A stretch of DNA of 17,827 nt from the NCBI GenBank assembly GCA_027347545.1, contig DAIEQT010000028.1, forward strand, positions 1 to 17,827. The letters are read 5' to 3'. The position numbers were made by a program, and so were the translations under genes. Source of the DNA: Ignavibacteria bacterium (GTDB lineage: Bacteria; Bacteroidota; Ignavibacteria; Ignavibacteriales; Melioribacteraceae). Position 1 is the stretch's first letter, and each line of letters opens with the position of its first letter. Positions 1 to 7,608 of the stretch are shown here, in pieces. The notes beneath the pieces were generated by a model. It was not told the DNA's origin, did no database searches, and saw nothing but the letters and a program-made list of their open reading frames with translations.

Positions 1-882
1 GCTGATCCCAAACGTAATTTAATTGGTGATGATGAACATGGCTGGAGCTCGCAGGGTGTTTTCAATTTTGAAGCGGGATGCTATGCAAAAGTAATCCGGC
101 TTTCGGCAGATCATGAACCGCAAATTTTTGAGACCACAAGACGTTTCGGGACAATTCTTGAAAATGTTGTTTTCGATCCCGTAACAAGAAACATTGATCT
201 TGATGATGATACAATTACGGAAAATACACGCGCTTCCTATCCTATCAATTTCATTCCTAATGTAATTAAAGATGGTTATTTGCGTACACATCCCAAGAAT
301 GTAATCTTCTTAACGTGCGATGCTTCCGGTGTGATGCCTCCTATTGCGCGGTTAACACCGGAACAAGCTCAATATCATTTTATTAGCGGGTATACTTCAA
401 AGATTGCCGGAACGGAGATTGGTTTAGGCATTGAACCGCAAATAACTTTTTCTGCATGTTTCGGCGGACCTTTTATGGTGCGTCATCCGTTCGATTACTC
501 CGAGATGCTGAAACAGAGGATTCTGAAAAACAAAGCGAACGTTTGGCTTGTAAATACCGGATGGGTCGGAGGAAGATTTGGTGTTGGCAAGCGCATCAGC
601 ATCCGCCATACACGCAATCTTTTGAACGCTGCTCTTGAAGGTAAACTTGATGAAGTTAAATATAGAAAAGACAAATTGTTCGGCTACGAAGTACCAATGA
701 GCTGCCCCGATTTTCCGGAAGATGTTTTATATCCGGAAGCTTCTTGGGGGAACCAAGATGAATACTGGAAAAAGTATGATGCTCTCGCTGCACGCTTTAA
801 TGAGAATTTCAAGCTGTTCGAAAAAGGCTGCTCGCAAGAAGTTATCAGTGCCGGACCAAAACGGTTATCCACCTTAAAGTAA
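1..882 (+). CDS. pckA: Phosphoenolpyruvate carboxykinase (ATP), C-terminal part (5' truncated by window)
   Basis: This cytosolic enzyme converts oxaloacetate and ATP to PEP, CO2 and ADP, the entry step of gluconeogenesis. The frame is open from base 1, giving 293 codons of a protein that is usually about 530 residues, so the N-terminal half lies outside the window. Visible family blocks are LIGDDEHGW near the window start (metal-binding acidic pair), GVFNFEGGCYAK-like GVFNFEAGCYAK, ENTRASYPI (the Arg that contacts ATP and substrate), the adenine-site region around FLTCDASGVMPP, and VNTGWVGG followed by GKRISI. These match ATP-dependent PckA rather than the GTP type. The gene ends in TAA. A possible weak terminator and a lipoprotein gene follow within 45 bp. 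The identification is firm; only the missing start is unknown. Confidence 0.96.
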   Translation, partial: ADPKRNLIGDDEHGWSSQGVFNFEAGCYAKVIRLSADHEPQIFETTRRFGTILENVVFDPVTRNIDLDDDTITENTRASYPINFIPNVIKDGYLRTHPKNVIFLTCDASGVMPPIARLTPEQAQYHFISGYTSKIAGTEIGLGIEPQITFSACFGGPFMVRHPFDYSEMLKQRILKNKANVWLVNTGWVGGRFGVGKRISIRHTRNLLNAALEGKLDEVKYRKDKLFGYEVPMSCPDFPEDVLYPEASWGNQDEYWKKYDALAARFNENFKLFEKGCSQEVISAGPKRLSTLK

Positions 883-886
883 TTTT

Positions 887-917
887 AAAGCGGTGTAGCT
901 TACCCTATCCCGCTTTT
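887..917 (+). terminator. Possible weak hairpin after pckA
   Basis: AAAGCGG at 887-893 pairs with CCGCTTT at 910-916 across a 16-nt loop and is followed by T and A. It begins 5 bases after the pckA stop and ends just before the AGGAG ribosome site of the next gene. It could partly terminate pckA transcripts or modulate translation of the lipoprotein. The loop is long and the U-run short, so the call is tentative. Confidence 0.3.
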
Positions 918-927
918 AGGAGTTGTT

Positions 928-1353
928 ATGAAAAAAAATTTTGCTTTGATGTGTGCTGCCTTTTTCAGTCTTGTTATGTTAAGCTCGTGTAAAAAAGAAG
1001 ATGGCGATATGTTACTTCTTCCTGAAGAAACTCCTCCTGTTATTGCATTAAATACTACAGCTGAAAGCTTCAGTTATAGTATTGCGGCAAAAAATTATAC
1101 TAAGCAAGAAGTTTATAACCTTCAGGTGGCTGCGGATTCAATTAGAATTTCGTACGCAACTAGTTCTATCACAAACGGACAAATGGAAGTATTGGTTGAG
1201 TTGAAAGATGGTACAAAGTTGGTCTCAAGAACTTTATCAGGTGTATTAGCTGCAAACGATTATAAAAAAATAAAAAGTCCCCTTTCTAAAGTAACTCTGA
1301 CCTACTCTAACTTTACCGGACAGTTTGTGTTAAGCTTAAACACTGCGCTTTAG
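928..1353 (+). CDS. Small secreted lipoprotein of unknown function, likely surface-exposed
   Basis: The 141-residue product starts with a lipoprotein signal: two lysines, a hydrophobic stretch, then the lipobox L18-S19-S20-C21. Cys21 should be diacylated and become the mature N-terminus. The residues after it, K-K-E-D-G, fit the Bacteroidota lipoprotein export signal (X-K-[DE]-[DE]-X), which sends lipoproteins to the outer face of the outer membrane. The mature part, about 120 residues, has alternating polar and hydrophobic stretches suggesting a small beta-rich domain. I recognise no family. The ATG is supported by AGGAG at 918-922, five bases upstream. It sits 45 bp after pckA and may be read through from it. 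A strong terminator follows. The gene is convincing, but its function is unknown. Confidence 0.8.
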   Translation: MKKNFALMCAAFFSLVMLSSCKKEDGDMLLLPEETPPVIALNTTAESFSYSIAAKNYTKQEVYNLQVAADSIRISYATSSITNGQMEVLVELKDGTKLVSRTLSGVLAANDYKKIKSPLSKVTLTYSNFTGQFVLSLNTAL

Positions 1354-1372
1354 TATTTAATTTGATAACGCT

Positions 1373-1400
1373 AAAAAAACCCGCACTTGCGGGTTTTTTT
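1373..1400. terminator. Bidirectional rho-independent terminator
   Basis: CCCGCA at 1379-1384 pairs with TGCGGG at 1388-1393 around a short loop. It is flanked by seven A on the left and seven T on the right, so the hairpin has a U-tract on either strand. It lies between the convergent lipoprotein gene (+) and the bacteriohemerythrin gene (-) and should end transcription from both sides. Confidence 0.9.
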
Positions 1401-1424
1401 ATATTCAATTCAGGTTAGAAATAC

Positions 1425-1832
1425 CTAAACAATTCCTTGTGACTTTAGAAAAGGCACATATGCTTTATCGTTGCCCATTATGTGCCCTGTAAGCCAATCT
1501 TTAAGAAAATTCATTACATCAAGCGTTAGTACGGATTTACCGCTGCCGAAATCCGATCTCAACTTAACTACTTGCTGAACTAATGCTTCGTGCTCTTTTA
1601 GATGAGAATCGGTTTGCGGATATTTATACTTACGAAAAAGATCTTCTTCAGTTTTAAAGTGATAGACCGTGTAATTTGTAAGTTCATTTAAAATTCCCGA
1701 CAAAGCATCTTTACCCTTACCCTCTTTCATTTTGTCGTGTAATGTGTTAACCAGTTCTACAAGTTTCATATGCTGGTTATCAATTTGGGTAATGTTTACC
1801 GAGAGTGAGGAATTCCATTGAATTAGCGCCAT
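1425..1832 (-). CDS. Bacteriohemerythrin (oxygen-binding diiron protein)
   Basis: This is a single-domain hemerythrin of 135 residues, a typical length. All seven diiron ligands are visible: His21, His58, Glu62, His77, His81, His117 and Asp122, in the motifs DNQH, HFKTEE, HLKEH and HIMGND. Family members bind O2 reversibly at a non-heme diiron site and serve as oxygen carriers, scavengers or sensors in microaerophiles and anaerobes. There is no signal peptide, so it is cytosolic. The ATG has a clear GGGAG ribosome site six bases upstream. It lies 53 bp downstream of the histidine kinase gene on the same strand, so it may be the last gene of that signalling operon or have its own promoter. A bidirectional terminator follows it. 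The identification is very secure; its physiological role is inferred from the family. Confidence 0.95.
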   Translation of the reverse strand: MALIQWNSSLSVNITQIDNQHMKLVELVNTLHDKMKEGKGKDALSGILNELTNYTVYHFKTEEDLFRKYKYPQTDSHLKEHEALVQQVVKLRSDFGSGKSVLTLDVMNFLKDWLTGHIMGNDKAYVPFLKSQGIV

Positions 1833-1885
1833 GTGTTTCTCCCTTATTGTGAAATTGTGATAATGTAGTAAGTTAGTTGATTTAT

Positions 1886-4024
1886 TTAATCGAATAATTT
1901 ATTAAGTAACAGATTAATTTTATTTGAAGAATCAGTAGGAATCCAAATAGTAAATATTGAGCCGATTTGGGGTGCGCTTTGCACAGTTATATTTCCATTC
2001 ATAAGATGAATTATTTTTTGAGCAATTGTTAAACCAAGCCCAAAACCTTCATAGTTTCTAGTATATCCTTCCGATGCTTGTCTAAAAGCTTCAAAAATTA
2101 ACGATTGGTCCTCTGGAGCAATTCCAATACCGGTATCTTCTACACTTATTAATGCATATTCAATGTTATTCTCGAATGAGTAGCCGGCATTAATTTTTAT
2201 TCCTCCGGCGGTAGTAAATTTTATTGCGTTATCGAGCAAATTATTAATTATTAGGGAAAGATATTTTTCTTCTGAAGTAATTATTATTTCGCTTTCGGCA
2301 GAATCGAATTCAAGGGTTAACGATTTCTGCTTAGCCTCTTTGCTATACAAAGCTATGCTACTTCGGATTAAAGAAATGGCATCAATCTTTTTCATTACAA
2401 ATTTAAGATTGGAAGATTCCAGGTGTGAAAGCAGCAGTATGTTTTCAAGAGAATTCAATAATCGTTTCCCACCGCTTTGCACAGCGTGAATCATTTCTAC
2501 TTGCTCTTTTTCGGTCAACTCAAATTCTAATAACTCACTAAACCCAAGAATCAAAATTAGAGGGGTTCTAAACTCGTGACTCATATTGGCAAGCAAAGCT
2601 GATTTTGCTTTTTCAGCTTTCTCAACCTTAGCTTTTGCCTGGAATAATTGTTCCTCGGCTAGCTTCCGTTCAGTGATGTCTTCTTGCACCGCAAGGTAAT
2701 TTATAATCTTTCCCGAAGAATTCTTTATTGGAGATATGTGAGCATAAATCCAAATCAACTCGCCATTTTTTTTCTTCATCATGTGTTCCCCCGTCCATTG
2801 CTCGCCGCTTCCAATGGCATTATACGATGCCTTATAGTTTTCACCGTCTAAACCTTTGGCTTTAAAAATTATCGGTGTTTTTCCAAGTAATTCTGGAAGC
2901 GAATATCCCGTTTTAGTGCAAATAGCATCGTTAGCATATTCTATTCTTGCATCCGTATCTGTTATTGTGATAAGAGAATTAGTTTGCTGGATTGCCAGTA
3001 ATAGCTTCAGGTTTTCTTGCTCTGCTTTCTCCCTTTCCACAATTTGCTTTTGTAGCTCGGAATTAATTTTGGCTAATTCTTTTGTTCTCTCTTCTACGCG
3101 GTGCTCTAGTTCAAAACGGGACTGCTGGATTTTGTCTTCCATCATCTTCCTCTCGGAAATATCGAGGAAGCTGATAATTTGATATTCGTATTTATCTATC
3201 AATATGTCGGATGTAGCATAAACTATCGGAACAGCGTTTCCTTCGGCAGTTATTAGCAGAGCTTCTTCTTTTGTAATAATCTCATCCTTAAAAACATTGT
3301 TGTCGAAAAATAAAAAGAAATCATCTCTTTCTTTGCCAATCAAATTTTCTTTTGGAGTGCAAAGAAGATTTACTGCCGTTTGGTTCGCATCTTGAATCAA
3401 CTTGGAAGATTTATCAATTAGAAAAATTCCTTCATGAATTGAATCTATAATTTTGTGTAAATCTTCTGCACCTTGTTTCAGATTGTTTATTTGTTCAATC
3501 AGCTCGGTTTTCCCTTTACTTTCTTTTGAAGAATTTTTATTACCAACGGACAATTGAAAGTATCTCAAAGCGAAAATTGAAGTAAGAGCCGAAAGAACCA
3601 ATTGGATTTCTTCACTAAGTATGATTTTTTTATCTATGATTAGAAGCAGAAAAGAGAAAACCATTTCATTGGATTTCATCGGAATTAAATGCGCTTCTTC
3701 GTAAAAGCTAATTTGTTTTCGTGTACTTTTGCCTAATTTCAAAGTCTCGGATAAAAATCCGGTTTCTATCAAATCGCCAAATACTTTTCTTGCCTCTACT
3801 GAAGAAAGAGACGAATAGGTGCCGGTTAATACAAACTCAAATGTTGATTGATTTAGTAAGAAAAACGACGATACTCTGCAGTTAGTAAGTTTGCAGCATT
3901 CGGCATTCAACTGTGAAATTAAATCAGTCACATTCATTGAAACCGTGGGGACTGGTTGCAAGAATCTTAAAACTGAATTTAGACTGCCATATTTTTCTTT
4001 GTAATTTTCAGACATATCAATCAC
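1886..4024 (-). CDS. Cytosolic sensor histidine kinase with GAF-like, PAS, PAS, HisKA and HATPase domains
   Basis: The 712-residue product has no membrane segments. Residues 1-158 look like a GAF-type sensory domain. Residues about 187-290 are a first PAS ending in DISERK. A coiled coil covers about 295-342. A second PAS with PAC ends in EDITERK near 452, and a short linker helix leads to the kinase core. The H-box has phospho-acceptor His483 (NMSHEFRTPL), the N-box is at 593-604 (INNLLDNAIKFT), G1 is DTGIGI at 630-635 and G2 is GFGLGL at 660-665, all intact. It has no receiver domain and no response regulator lies in the window, so its partner is elsewhere. The listed start is GTG, overlapping the HDOD gene stop by four bases (GTGA). 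ATG at 4015, three codons in, is an alternative. Tight coupling to the HDOD gene suggests one signalling unit. The signal sensed is unknown. Confidence 0.93.
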   Translation of the reverse strand: MIDMSENYKEKYGSLNSVLRFLQPVPTVSMNVTDLISQLNAECCKLTNCRVSSFFLLNQSTFEFVLTGTYSSLSSVEARKVFGDLIETGFLSETLKLGKSTRKQISFYEEAHLIPMKSNEMVFSFLLLIIDKKIILSEEIQLVLSALTSIFALRYFQLSVGNKNSSKESKGKTELIEQINNLKQGAEDLHKIIDSIHEGIFLIDKSSKLIQDANQTAVNLLCTPKENLIGKERDDFFLFFDNNVFKDEIITKEEALLITAEGNAVPIVYATSDILIDKYEYQIISFLDISERKMMEDKIQQSRFELEHRVEERTKELAKINSELQKQIVEREKAEQENLKLLLAIQQTNSLITITDTDARIEYANDAICTKTGYSLPELLGKTPIIFKAKGLDGENYKASYNAIGSGEQWTGEHMMKKKNGELIWIYAHISPIKNSSGKIINYLAVQEDITERKLAEEQLFQAKAKVEKAEKAKSALLANMSHEFRTPLILILGFSELLEFELTEKEQVEMIHAVQSGGKRLLNSLENILLLSHLESSNLKFVMKKIDAISLIRSSIALYSKEAKQKSLTLEFDSAESEIIITSEEKYLSLIINNLLDNAIKFTTAGGIKINAGYSFENNIEYALISVEDTGIGIAPEDQSLIFEAFRQASEGYTRNYEGFGLGLTIAQKIIHLMNGNITVQSAPQIGSIFTIWIPTDSSNKINLLLNKLFD

Positions 4025-4866
4025 ATAAGCATCATTTTAATTGTATGAGAATAATCATCTATAAATTTGTCTTTTAGAGAAAGTATTGTGCCGCGTCTAA
4101 GTTTTAAAACGCCCCAGATGATCGGATTTGGCTGAGGAATTAGGTTGTCTCCAGAAAAACCGAAACCAAGTATGTGTGCAACAATATTTCCGAGATGGAC
4201 CGAGGCGAGCAATGTATTTGTTTCTTTAGTTTTTTGCCCCATGTGATGATTATAAATTATGTCTTGAATATACTGGGGAATTCTCCACTTATCAGCCAAG
4301 ATTTGACCGGCAGTTGCATGATCGATTCCGAAAACTTCTTTCTCAGCGTCTTTAATCTGGCATTTTTTTTCAATAACAAGTTCCATAACCTTTTGATATT
4401 CTTTCACGGCGAATTCAAGAAAAATAATTTTTCCTATGTCATGAAAAACTCCGGCTAGAAAGTAGTTTTCAACATTTTTTTCGCCGATAGCTAAACCAAT
4501 ATTTCTTGTAATTACACCAACTCCAATCGAGTGTGCCCAAAGATCAACCGGGCGCAAACCACGAACATTTTTATCTTTAGAAAACATCTTCATTATTGAT
4601 AAAGAGAAGACAATATTTTTTACTTCGTTGTGCCCCAAATATATCAGCGCTTGCGAAATCGAATCTATTTTTCCGTGTAATCCGTAAAGTGGCGAGTTTG
4701 CGACCTTCAAAACCTTAAATGCAGAAGTTTGATCTGCGGAAATGATCTTTGCGATTTTCTCGTTGGTTGCCAGAGGATCTTCTATAGCCTGTGAGAGCTG
4801 AGAATAAATTGTTGGCAGCGTAGGTAAATTATTTACAGATGATCTGATCTTTTCGCTGAAGTCCAT
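4021..4866 (-). CDS. HDOD-domain signalling protein
   Basis: The 281-residue product consists almost wholly of an HDOD domain, a relative of the HD phosphohydrolase fold used in bacterial signal transduction. The N-terminal signature LPTLPTIYSQL and the PLYGL segment near residue 60 are typical. Many HDOD proteins have lost the metal site, but here several HD-type residues persist: His112, His142-Asp143 with Gly145-Lys146 (FHDIGK), His183 and His207-His208. The usual late Asp of HD enzymes seems to be Asn227, in VHLGN. Enzymatic activity is therefore uncertain. It starts 12 bp after the 112-residue gene and its stop overlaps the histidine kinase start, which indicates one operon. Family members often act as adaptors linking sensor kinases or chemotaxis to downstream regulation. 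The family call is strong; the function is inferred. Confidence 0.92.
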   Translation of the reverse strand: MDFSEKIRSSVNNLPTLPTIYSQLSQAIEDPLATNEKIAKIISADQTSAFKVLKVANSPLYGLHGKIDSISQALIYLGHNEVKNIVFSLSIMKMFSKDKNVRGLRPVDLWAHSIGVGVITRNIGLAIGEKNVENYFLAGVFHDIGKIIFLEFAVKEYQKVMELVIEKKCQIKDAEKEVFGIDHATAGQILADKWRIPQYIQDIIYNHHMGQKTKETNTLLASVHLGNIVAHILGFGFSGDNLIPQPNPIIWGVLKLRRGTILSLKDKFIDDYSHTIKMMLM

Positions 4867-4878
4867 TTGAACCGACTG

Positions 4879-5217
4879 CTATTTTTGTTTTGAAATTGTT
4901 TGCACAGCTAAATTGAAAAGATCCATTTCTTGGTCATTCATCGGTGTCCAATTCATTCTCTTTTTAAGGATGGTCATCGTTTCAAAATCCAGCGCCGAAG
5001 TTAAATCAGCAGGAACTTCCGGCTCATCCGAATTAATAACAACTGCCTCTATTCCCCACGTTTTAAAAAGGCTAATGTGGCTTTCCGTTAACATTGTTCC
5101 AGCGGAAAGCAGCATTTGCCCATATAAATTTTTTACAGACTCAGCCAGTTCCATGCCCGCATAAATGTCTGCAGTATAGATTATTCTTGTAGCCATCTTA
5201 TTCCAGATAAAGTCCAT
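4879..5217 (-). CDS. Small protein resembling an N-terminal module of HD-type signalling proteins
   Basis: The product is 112 residues, soluble, without signal peptide or membrane segment. The segment around residues 33-61 (LLSAGTMLTESHISLF followed by WGIEAVVI) follows a pattern I associate with the short region preceding HD-GYP or HDOD domains. This comes from memory and was not searched. The C-terminal third is helical and charged. It is the first gene of the cluster with HDOD and the histidine kinase, so it may be a partner of the HDOD protein encoded as a separate chain. The ATG at 5217 is favoured because AGAGG lies eight bases upstream. A second ATG seven codons later has no such site. 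Its molecular function is not known. Confidence 0.75.
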   Translation of the reverse strand: MDFIWNKMATRIIYTADIYAGMELAESVKNLYGQMLLSAGTMLTESHISLFKTWGIEAVVINSDEPEVPADLTSALDFETMTILKKRMNWTPMNDQEMDLFNLAVQTISKQK

Positions 5218-5292
5218 GTTATTATCCTCTTTTTTTCGAAAAATTTTAGACTTCCTGTATTAAAAAAAGATGAAGCTTTGTAAAAAGGTAGG

Positions 5293-5324
5293 CATGCAAG
5301 TGCAAAACAGCTCATTTTTGCATG
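5293..5324. promoter_or_regulatory. Nested inverted repeats in a divergent intergenic region
   Basis: The 250-bp space between the signalling operon (-) and the aminotransferase gene (+) contains TGCAAAA at 5301-5307 facing TTTTGCA at 5316-5322, with an 8-nt loop. An overlapping pair, CATGCAA at 5293-5299 and TTGCATG at 5318-5324, has an 18-nt spacer. Such symmetry fits a protein-binding operator for one or both genes. No regulator is encoded next to it, and the AT-rich background makes short repeats less surprising. Confidence 0.35.
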
Positions 5325-5396
5325 GTCATAACTTTATTTTAAAAAATTTTTGATGAACAAAATATTTCTGCAGAGTCAGCAAACATTTAAGTCAAG

Positions 5397-5425
5397 TTTC
5401 AACTTTATTACTCTTATGCTATATT
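5397..5425 (+). promoter_or_regulatory. Candidate promoter of the aminotransferase gene
   Basis: TATATT at 5420-5425 resembles a -10 element, and TTTCAA at 5397-5402, exactly 17 bases upstream, is a weak -35. This would place the transcript start about 5431-5434, roughly 35 bases before the TTG start codon. If the organism uses Bacteroidota-type promoters, the match may be accidental. Confidence 0.3.
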
Positions 5426-5467
5426 AGCGCCGTGTTTGTCTTTCTAGAAAACTAAAGGAGTAAAAAA

Positions 5468-6661
5468 TTGCCAATTTCGAAGCGTGTTAGTAAGATTGGT
5501 TTATCGCCAACTATGAAGGTAGCCGCCGAAGCAAAAGAAATGCAAATGCGGGGCGAGGATGTAATTGATCTGACGGTTGGTGAGCCTGATTTCACTACAC
5601 CGCAAAACATAAAAGATGCTGCTGTTAGGGCAATCAACAATAATTTTACTAAGTACACAAACAATGCCGGCATAATCGAACTGCGGGAAGCCATAGTTAA
5701 CAAACTTAAACATGATAACAAACTTTCTTATTCGCCGAATGAAATAATTGTTTCTGCCGGAGCGAAACAAAGCCTTTATAACGCAATTCAAGCGCTTGTC
5801 TGTGTTGATGATGAAGTAATTATTTCTTCCCCCTACTACGTTTCTTATCCGGAAATGGTTTCTCTTGCTCATGGAAAGTCAGTTATAATTCCTACAACAG
5901 AAGACTCTGGTTTTAAGATTTCCCCAGAACAGCTAAGAAATACAATCACTGAAAAGACAAAATTGCTAATACTTTGTAATCCGTGTAATCCAACGGGAAC
6001 AGCGTACACAAAAGAGGAACTGGCAAAACTTGTTGAGGTAATAGATGGGACACGAATCTATATTCTTTGTGATGAGATTTATGAAAAGATCATCTATGAT
6101 GATTTTCAATTTTTTAGCATCGCCACATTAAGTGAACAGGTAAAAAGAAAGACTGTTACAATTAATGGTCATTCCAAAGCATATTCCATGACCGGATGGC
6201 GGCTTGGTTATGCTGCCGGACCGCAAGAAATTATCAACGCGATGAGCAAGTATCAGAGCCACAGTACAGGAAATGCCTCTTCAATTTCCCAAGCCGCTGC
6301 ATTAGAAGCGCTAACCGGACAGCAGGAATCTGTTGAATTAGCAAGGAAAGAATTTGAACGTCGCAGAAATTTTCTGCACGAAGCACTTATTTCTATTAAC
6401 GCCCTAACATGTTACAAACCGGAAGGAGCGTTTTATCTCTTTCCAAATGTTTCGGCTTTCTTTCACAAATCTGTAGATGTACTTAGAATAGAAAACTCGT
6501 TTGATCTATCCATGTACTTGCTCTACAAAGCTAAAGTTGCCACTGTGCCCGGCAGTGCTTTCGGCTCCGATGGGTACATCCGCATATCTTATTCAACTTC
6601 GGTGGATAAATTAGTTGAAGGTGCTAAACGAATTAAAACTGCGCTGAGTCTATTATCTTAA
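5468..6661 (+). CDS. Class I PLP-dependent aminotransferase (aspartate/prephenate aminotransferase type)
   Basis: The 397-residue product is a full-length fold-type I aminotransferase. Key sites are visible: NPCNPTG at 171-177 (Asn174 contacts PLP), Asp202 and Tyr205 in CDEIYE, Lys237 as the PLP Schiff-base lysine in GHSKAYSMTGWRLGY with Arg245 as phosphate ligand, and Arg372 (YIRISYS) for the substrate alpha-carboxylate. The sequence style (SAGAKQ, SPYYVSYPEMV) resembles the I-beta aspartate aminotransferases of Thermus and related bacteria. These transfer amino groups between aspartate or glutamate and 2-oxo acids, and some accept prephenate. aroE lies nearby, so an aromatic-pathway role is possible but unproven. 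The start is TTG, supported by AAGGAG at 5455-5460, seven bases upstream. The hydrolase reading frame begins 12 bp downstream, so the two are probably co-transcribed. Confidence 0.94.
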   Translation: MPISKRVSKIGLSPTMKVAAEAKEMQMRGEDVIDLTVGEPDFTTPQNIKDAAVRAINNNFTKYTNNAGIIELREAIVNKLKHDNKLSYSPNEIIVSAGAKQSLYNAIQALVCVDDEVIISSPYYVSYPEMVSLAHGKSVIIPTTEDSGFKISPEQLRNTITEKTKLLILCNPCNPTGTAYTKEELAKLVEVIDGTRIYILCDEIYEKIIYDDFQFFSIATLSEQVKRKTVTINGHSKAYSMTGWRLGYAAGPQEIINAMSKYQSHSTGNASSISQAAALEALTGQQESVELARKEFERRRNFLHEALISINALTCYKPEGAFYLFPNVSAFFHKSVDVLRIENSFDLSMYLLYKAKVATVPGSAFGSDGYIRISYSTSVDKLVEGAKRIKTALSLLS

Positions 6662-6673
6662 AACGAGTTCACC

Positions 6674-6784
6674 TTGAAAATTAAAACTATCATTATCGCC
6701 AGCTACATTTCTTGTTTATTTTTTATAAGCACCTTAGCTCAAGATAAAGTTGTAGACCTTTGGGATGGAAAAATTCCCGGCTGA
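6674..6784 (+). pseudogene. Detached signal-peptide segment of the downstream hydrolase
   Basis: Starting at TTG 6674, a 36-codon frame encodes a good Sec signal: KIK, then a hydrophobic core, then STLA followed by QDK as a likely signal peptidase I site after Ala22. It continues as VVDLWDGKIPG, the kind of mature N-terminus seen in secreted esterases of this fold, and then hits TGA at 6782-6784. The hydrolase body continues in the -1 frame, which is open from 6748. Both frames are open only between 6748 and 6781, so the shift must lie there. Adding one base near 6781, or in the A5 run at 6769-6773, would restore a single open frame. This could be a true frameshift mutation, a sequence error, or a programmed slip. 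Confidence 0.7.
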
Positions 6785-7608
6785 TAACAAACGCTAAGTA
6801 TACAGAAGAAAATATAGTTCTCGAAAACGGTACTGTGCTAATTCAGAAAGTTACTAATCCAACTTTAAACATTTTTTTGCCGGAAAAAGAAAAAGCAAAT
6901 GGAAGTGCTATTGTAATTTGCCCGGGCGGTGGGTATAAAGTTCTAGCGATTGATCATGAGGGAATTCAGATAGCAAAGTGGTTTAACAAACTTGGTTTTG
7001 CTGCTTTCGTACTTAAGTACAGATTGCCAAATGATTCAATAATGGTGAATAAAAGCATTGGACCTCTTCAAGACGCACAAGAAGCAATACGTTTTATTAG
7101 AAGAGACTGCGCACAATGGAATATCAACCCAACTAAGGTTGGCATTATTGGTTTTTCTGCCGGAGCTCATCTAGCTTCAACTGCTTCTACTCATTTTGCA
7201 GAAAAAGTTTATAATTCTGATAGTACAAGTGCACGTCCGGATTTTTCATTGCTGATTTATCCGGTAATTTCAATGAAGAATGAAATCACCCACATTGGTT
7301 CTAAAAGAAATCTCTTAGGAGAGAATCCTTCACAAGAATTAATTTTTCATTTTTCTAACGAAGAGCAAGTCGGCAAGTTTTCGCCACCAACTTTCCTTGT
7401 TCATTCACAGAATGATAATACTGTTCCTATACAGAATAGTATAAATTATTTTTTAGCACTAACAAAAAGTAATATTCCGGGTGAACTCCACATTTTTGAA
7501 AAAGGTGGACATGGTTACGGAATGGGTAGAGAAAATGGAACCGAATTACAATGGACGGAAATGTGTAAACGTTGGCTAATTCAGCGCGGAATGATGTTAG
7601 CTGATTAG
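6760..7608 (+). CDS. Secreted-type alpha/beta hydrolase (esterase/lipase-like), catalytic body
   Basis: The body has an intact alpha/beta-hydrolase core. PGGGY at residues 55-59 forms the oxyanion region, IDHEG is near 64-68, the nucleophile Ser133 lies in GFSAGAHLAS, Asp219 in HSQNDNTVP, and His251 in GGHGYGM. This pattern matches the secreted carbohydrate-esterase or acetylxylan-esterase-like group common in polysaccharide-degrading Bacteroidota. The substrate cannot be read from sequence. The TTG at 6760 is only where this frame can nominally start: it has no convincing ribosome site, and the real N-terminus with signal peptide is upstream in another frame (6674). It follows the aminotransferase closely on the same strand and overlaps the convergent aroE 3' end by 12 bp. 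Without its signal peptide the protein would be mislocalised if translated at all. Confidence 0.85.
   Translation: MGWKNSRLITNAKYTEENIVLENGTVLIQKVTNPTLNIFLPEKEKANGSAIVICPGGGYKVLAIDHEGIQIAKWFNKLGFAAFVLKYRLPNDSIMVNKSIGPLQDAQEAIRFIRRDCAQWNINPTKVGIIGFSAGAHLASTASTHFAEKVYNSDSTSARPDFSLLIYPVISMKNEITHIGSKRNLLGENPSQELIFHFSNEEQVGKFSPPTFLVHSQNDNTVPIQNSINYFLALTKSNIPGELHIFEKGGHGYGMGRENGTELQWTEMCKRWLIQRGMMLAD

Noticed and set aside
2856..3182. 108-codon plus-strand frame inside the histidine kinase gene
   Set aside because: It is antisense to conserved PAS domain coding sequence; no start signal and low-complexity Ser-rich content.
5501..5872. 123-codon open frame on the minus strand inside the aminotransferase gene
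   Set aside because: It is antisense to a well-supported enzyme; composition is unlike a protein, and no start signal is seen.
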